14,864 nucleotides of DNA from Gammaproteobacteria bacterium (GTDB lineage: Bacteria; Pseudomonadota; Gammaproteobacteria; Methylococcales; Methylomonadaceae): contig JANEMG010000013.1 in assembly GCA_024511045.1 (NCBI GenBank), positions 1 to 14,864 on the forward strand. Direction: 5' to 3'. The notes under the pieces are model-generated. The model made no database searches and was not told the origin of the DNA. It saw only the letters and a program-made list of their open reading frames with translations. Below are positions 14,816 through 14,864 of the stretch, piece by piece. Position 1 is the stretch's first letter, and each line of letters opens with the position of its first letter. The translations under genes and the position numbers were made by a program.

Positions 14816-14864
14816 AAATTGATTTTGGCTGGTTGAATGCTGCGCACCCTGTGGATGCGCTGTC

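Overview
The window looks like chromosomal DNA of a gammaproteobacterium. The best guide is the ABC-F protein at 12407-14293, which reads along its whole length like enterobacterial YheS. The lipid A-type glycosyltransferases and the small DUF6316-like protein also fit. I cannot name the genus. No rRNA, tRNA or CRISPR array was seen.

Layout. (1) 116-2913, + strand: three envelope genes, namely a family 2 polyprenyl-phosphate glycosyltransferase, a stand-alone LpxB N-terminal-like (LAB_N) membrane protein, and an ArnT-like polytopic glycosyltransferase. Together they suggest charging of a lipid carrier with a sugar and its transfer to lipid A or another envelope acceptor. (2) 3236-9963, + strand: a tightly packed purine-catabolic operon, ade - xdhA - xdhB - small membrane protein - xdhC. 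It would convert adenine to hypoxanthine, then xanthine, then urate. xdhA is broken by a frameshift in the middle of its FAD domain, best explained by a 7-base deletion between two CGATC repeats. The XDH pathway may therefore be freshly inactivated in this strain. The membrane protein between xdhB and xdhC resembles the eukaryotic Mpv17/PMP22 family by motif spacing. (3) 9965-10413: a decayed IS1634-type transposase remnant. (4) 10414-12000: a structured intergenic region and a two-gene minus-strand unit (Roadblock/LC7 protein, then V4R-domain protein). Two direct copies of a roughly 150-base, hairpin-rich repeat, 1107 bases apart, bracket this unit. (5) 12167-14815: a small minus-strand DUF6316-like gene, divergent from yheS, which is followed by a polytopic membrane protein.

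The most unusual parts are the Roadblock-V4R pair inside its direct repeats, the Mpv17-like protein in a purine operon, and the recent-looking lesion in xdhA. All functions are inferred from motifs and family memory; no database search was possible.
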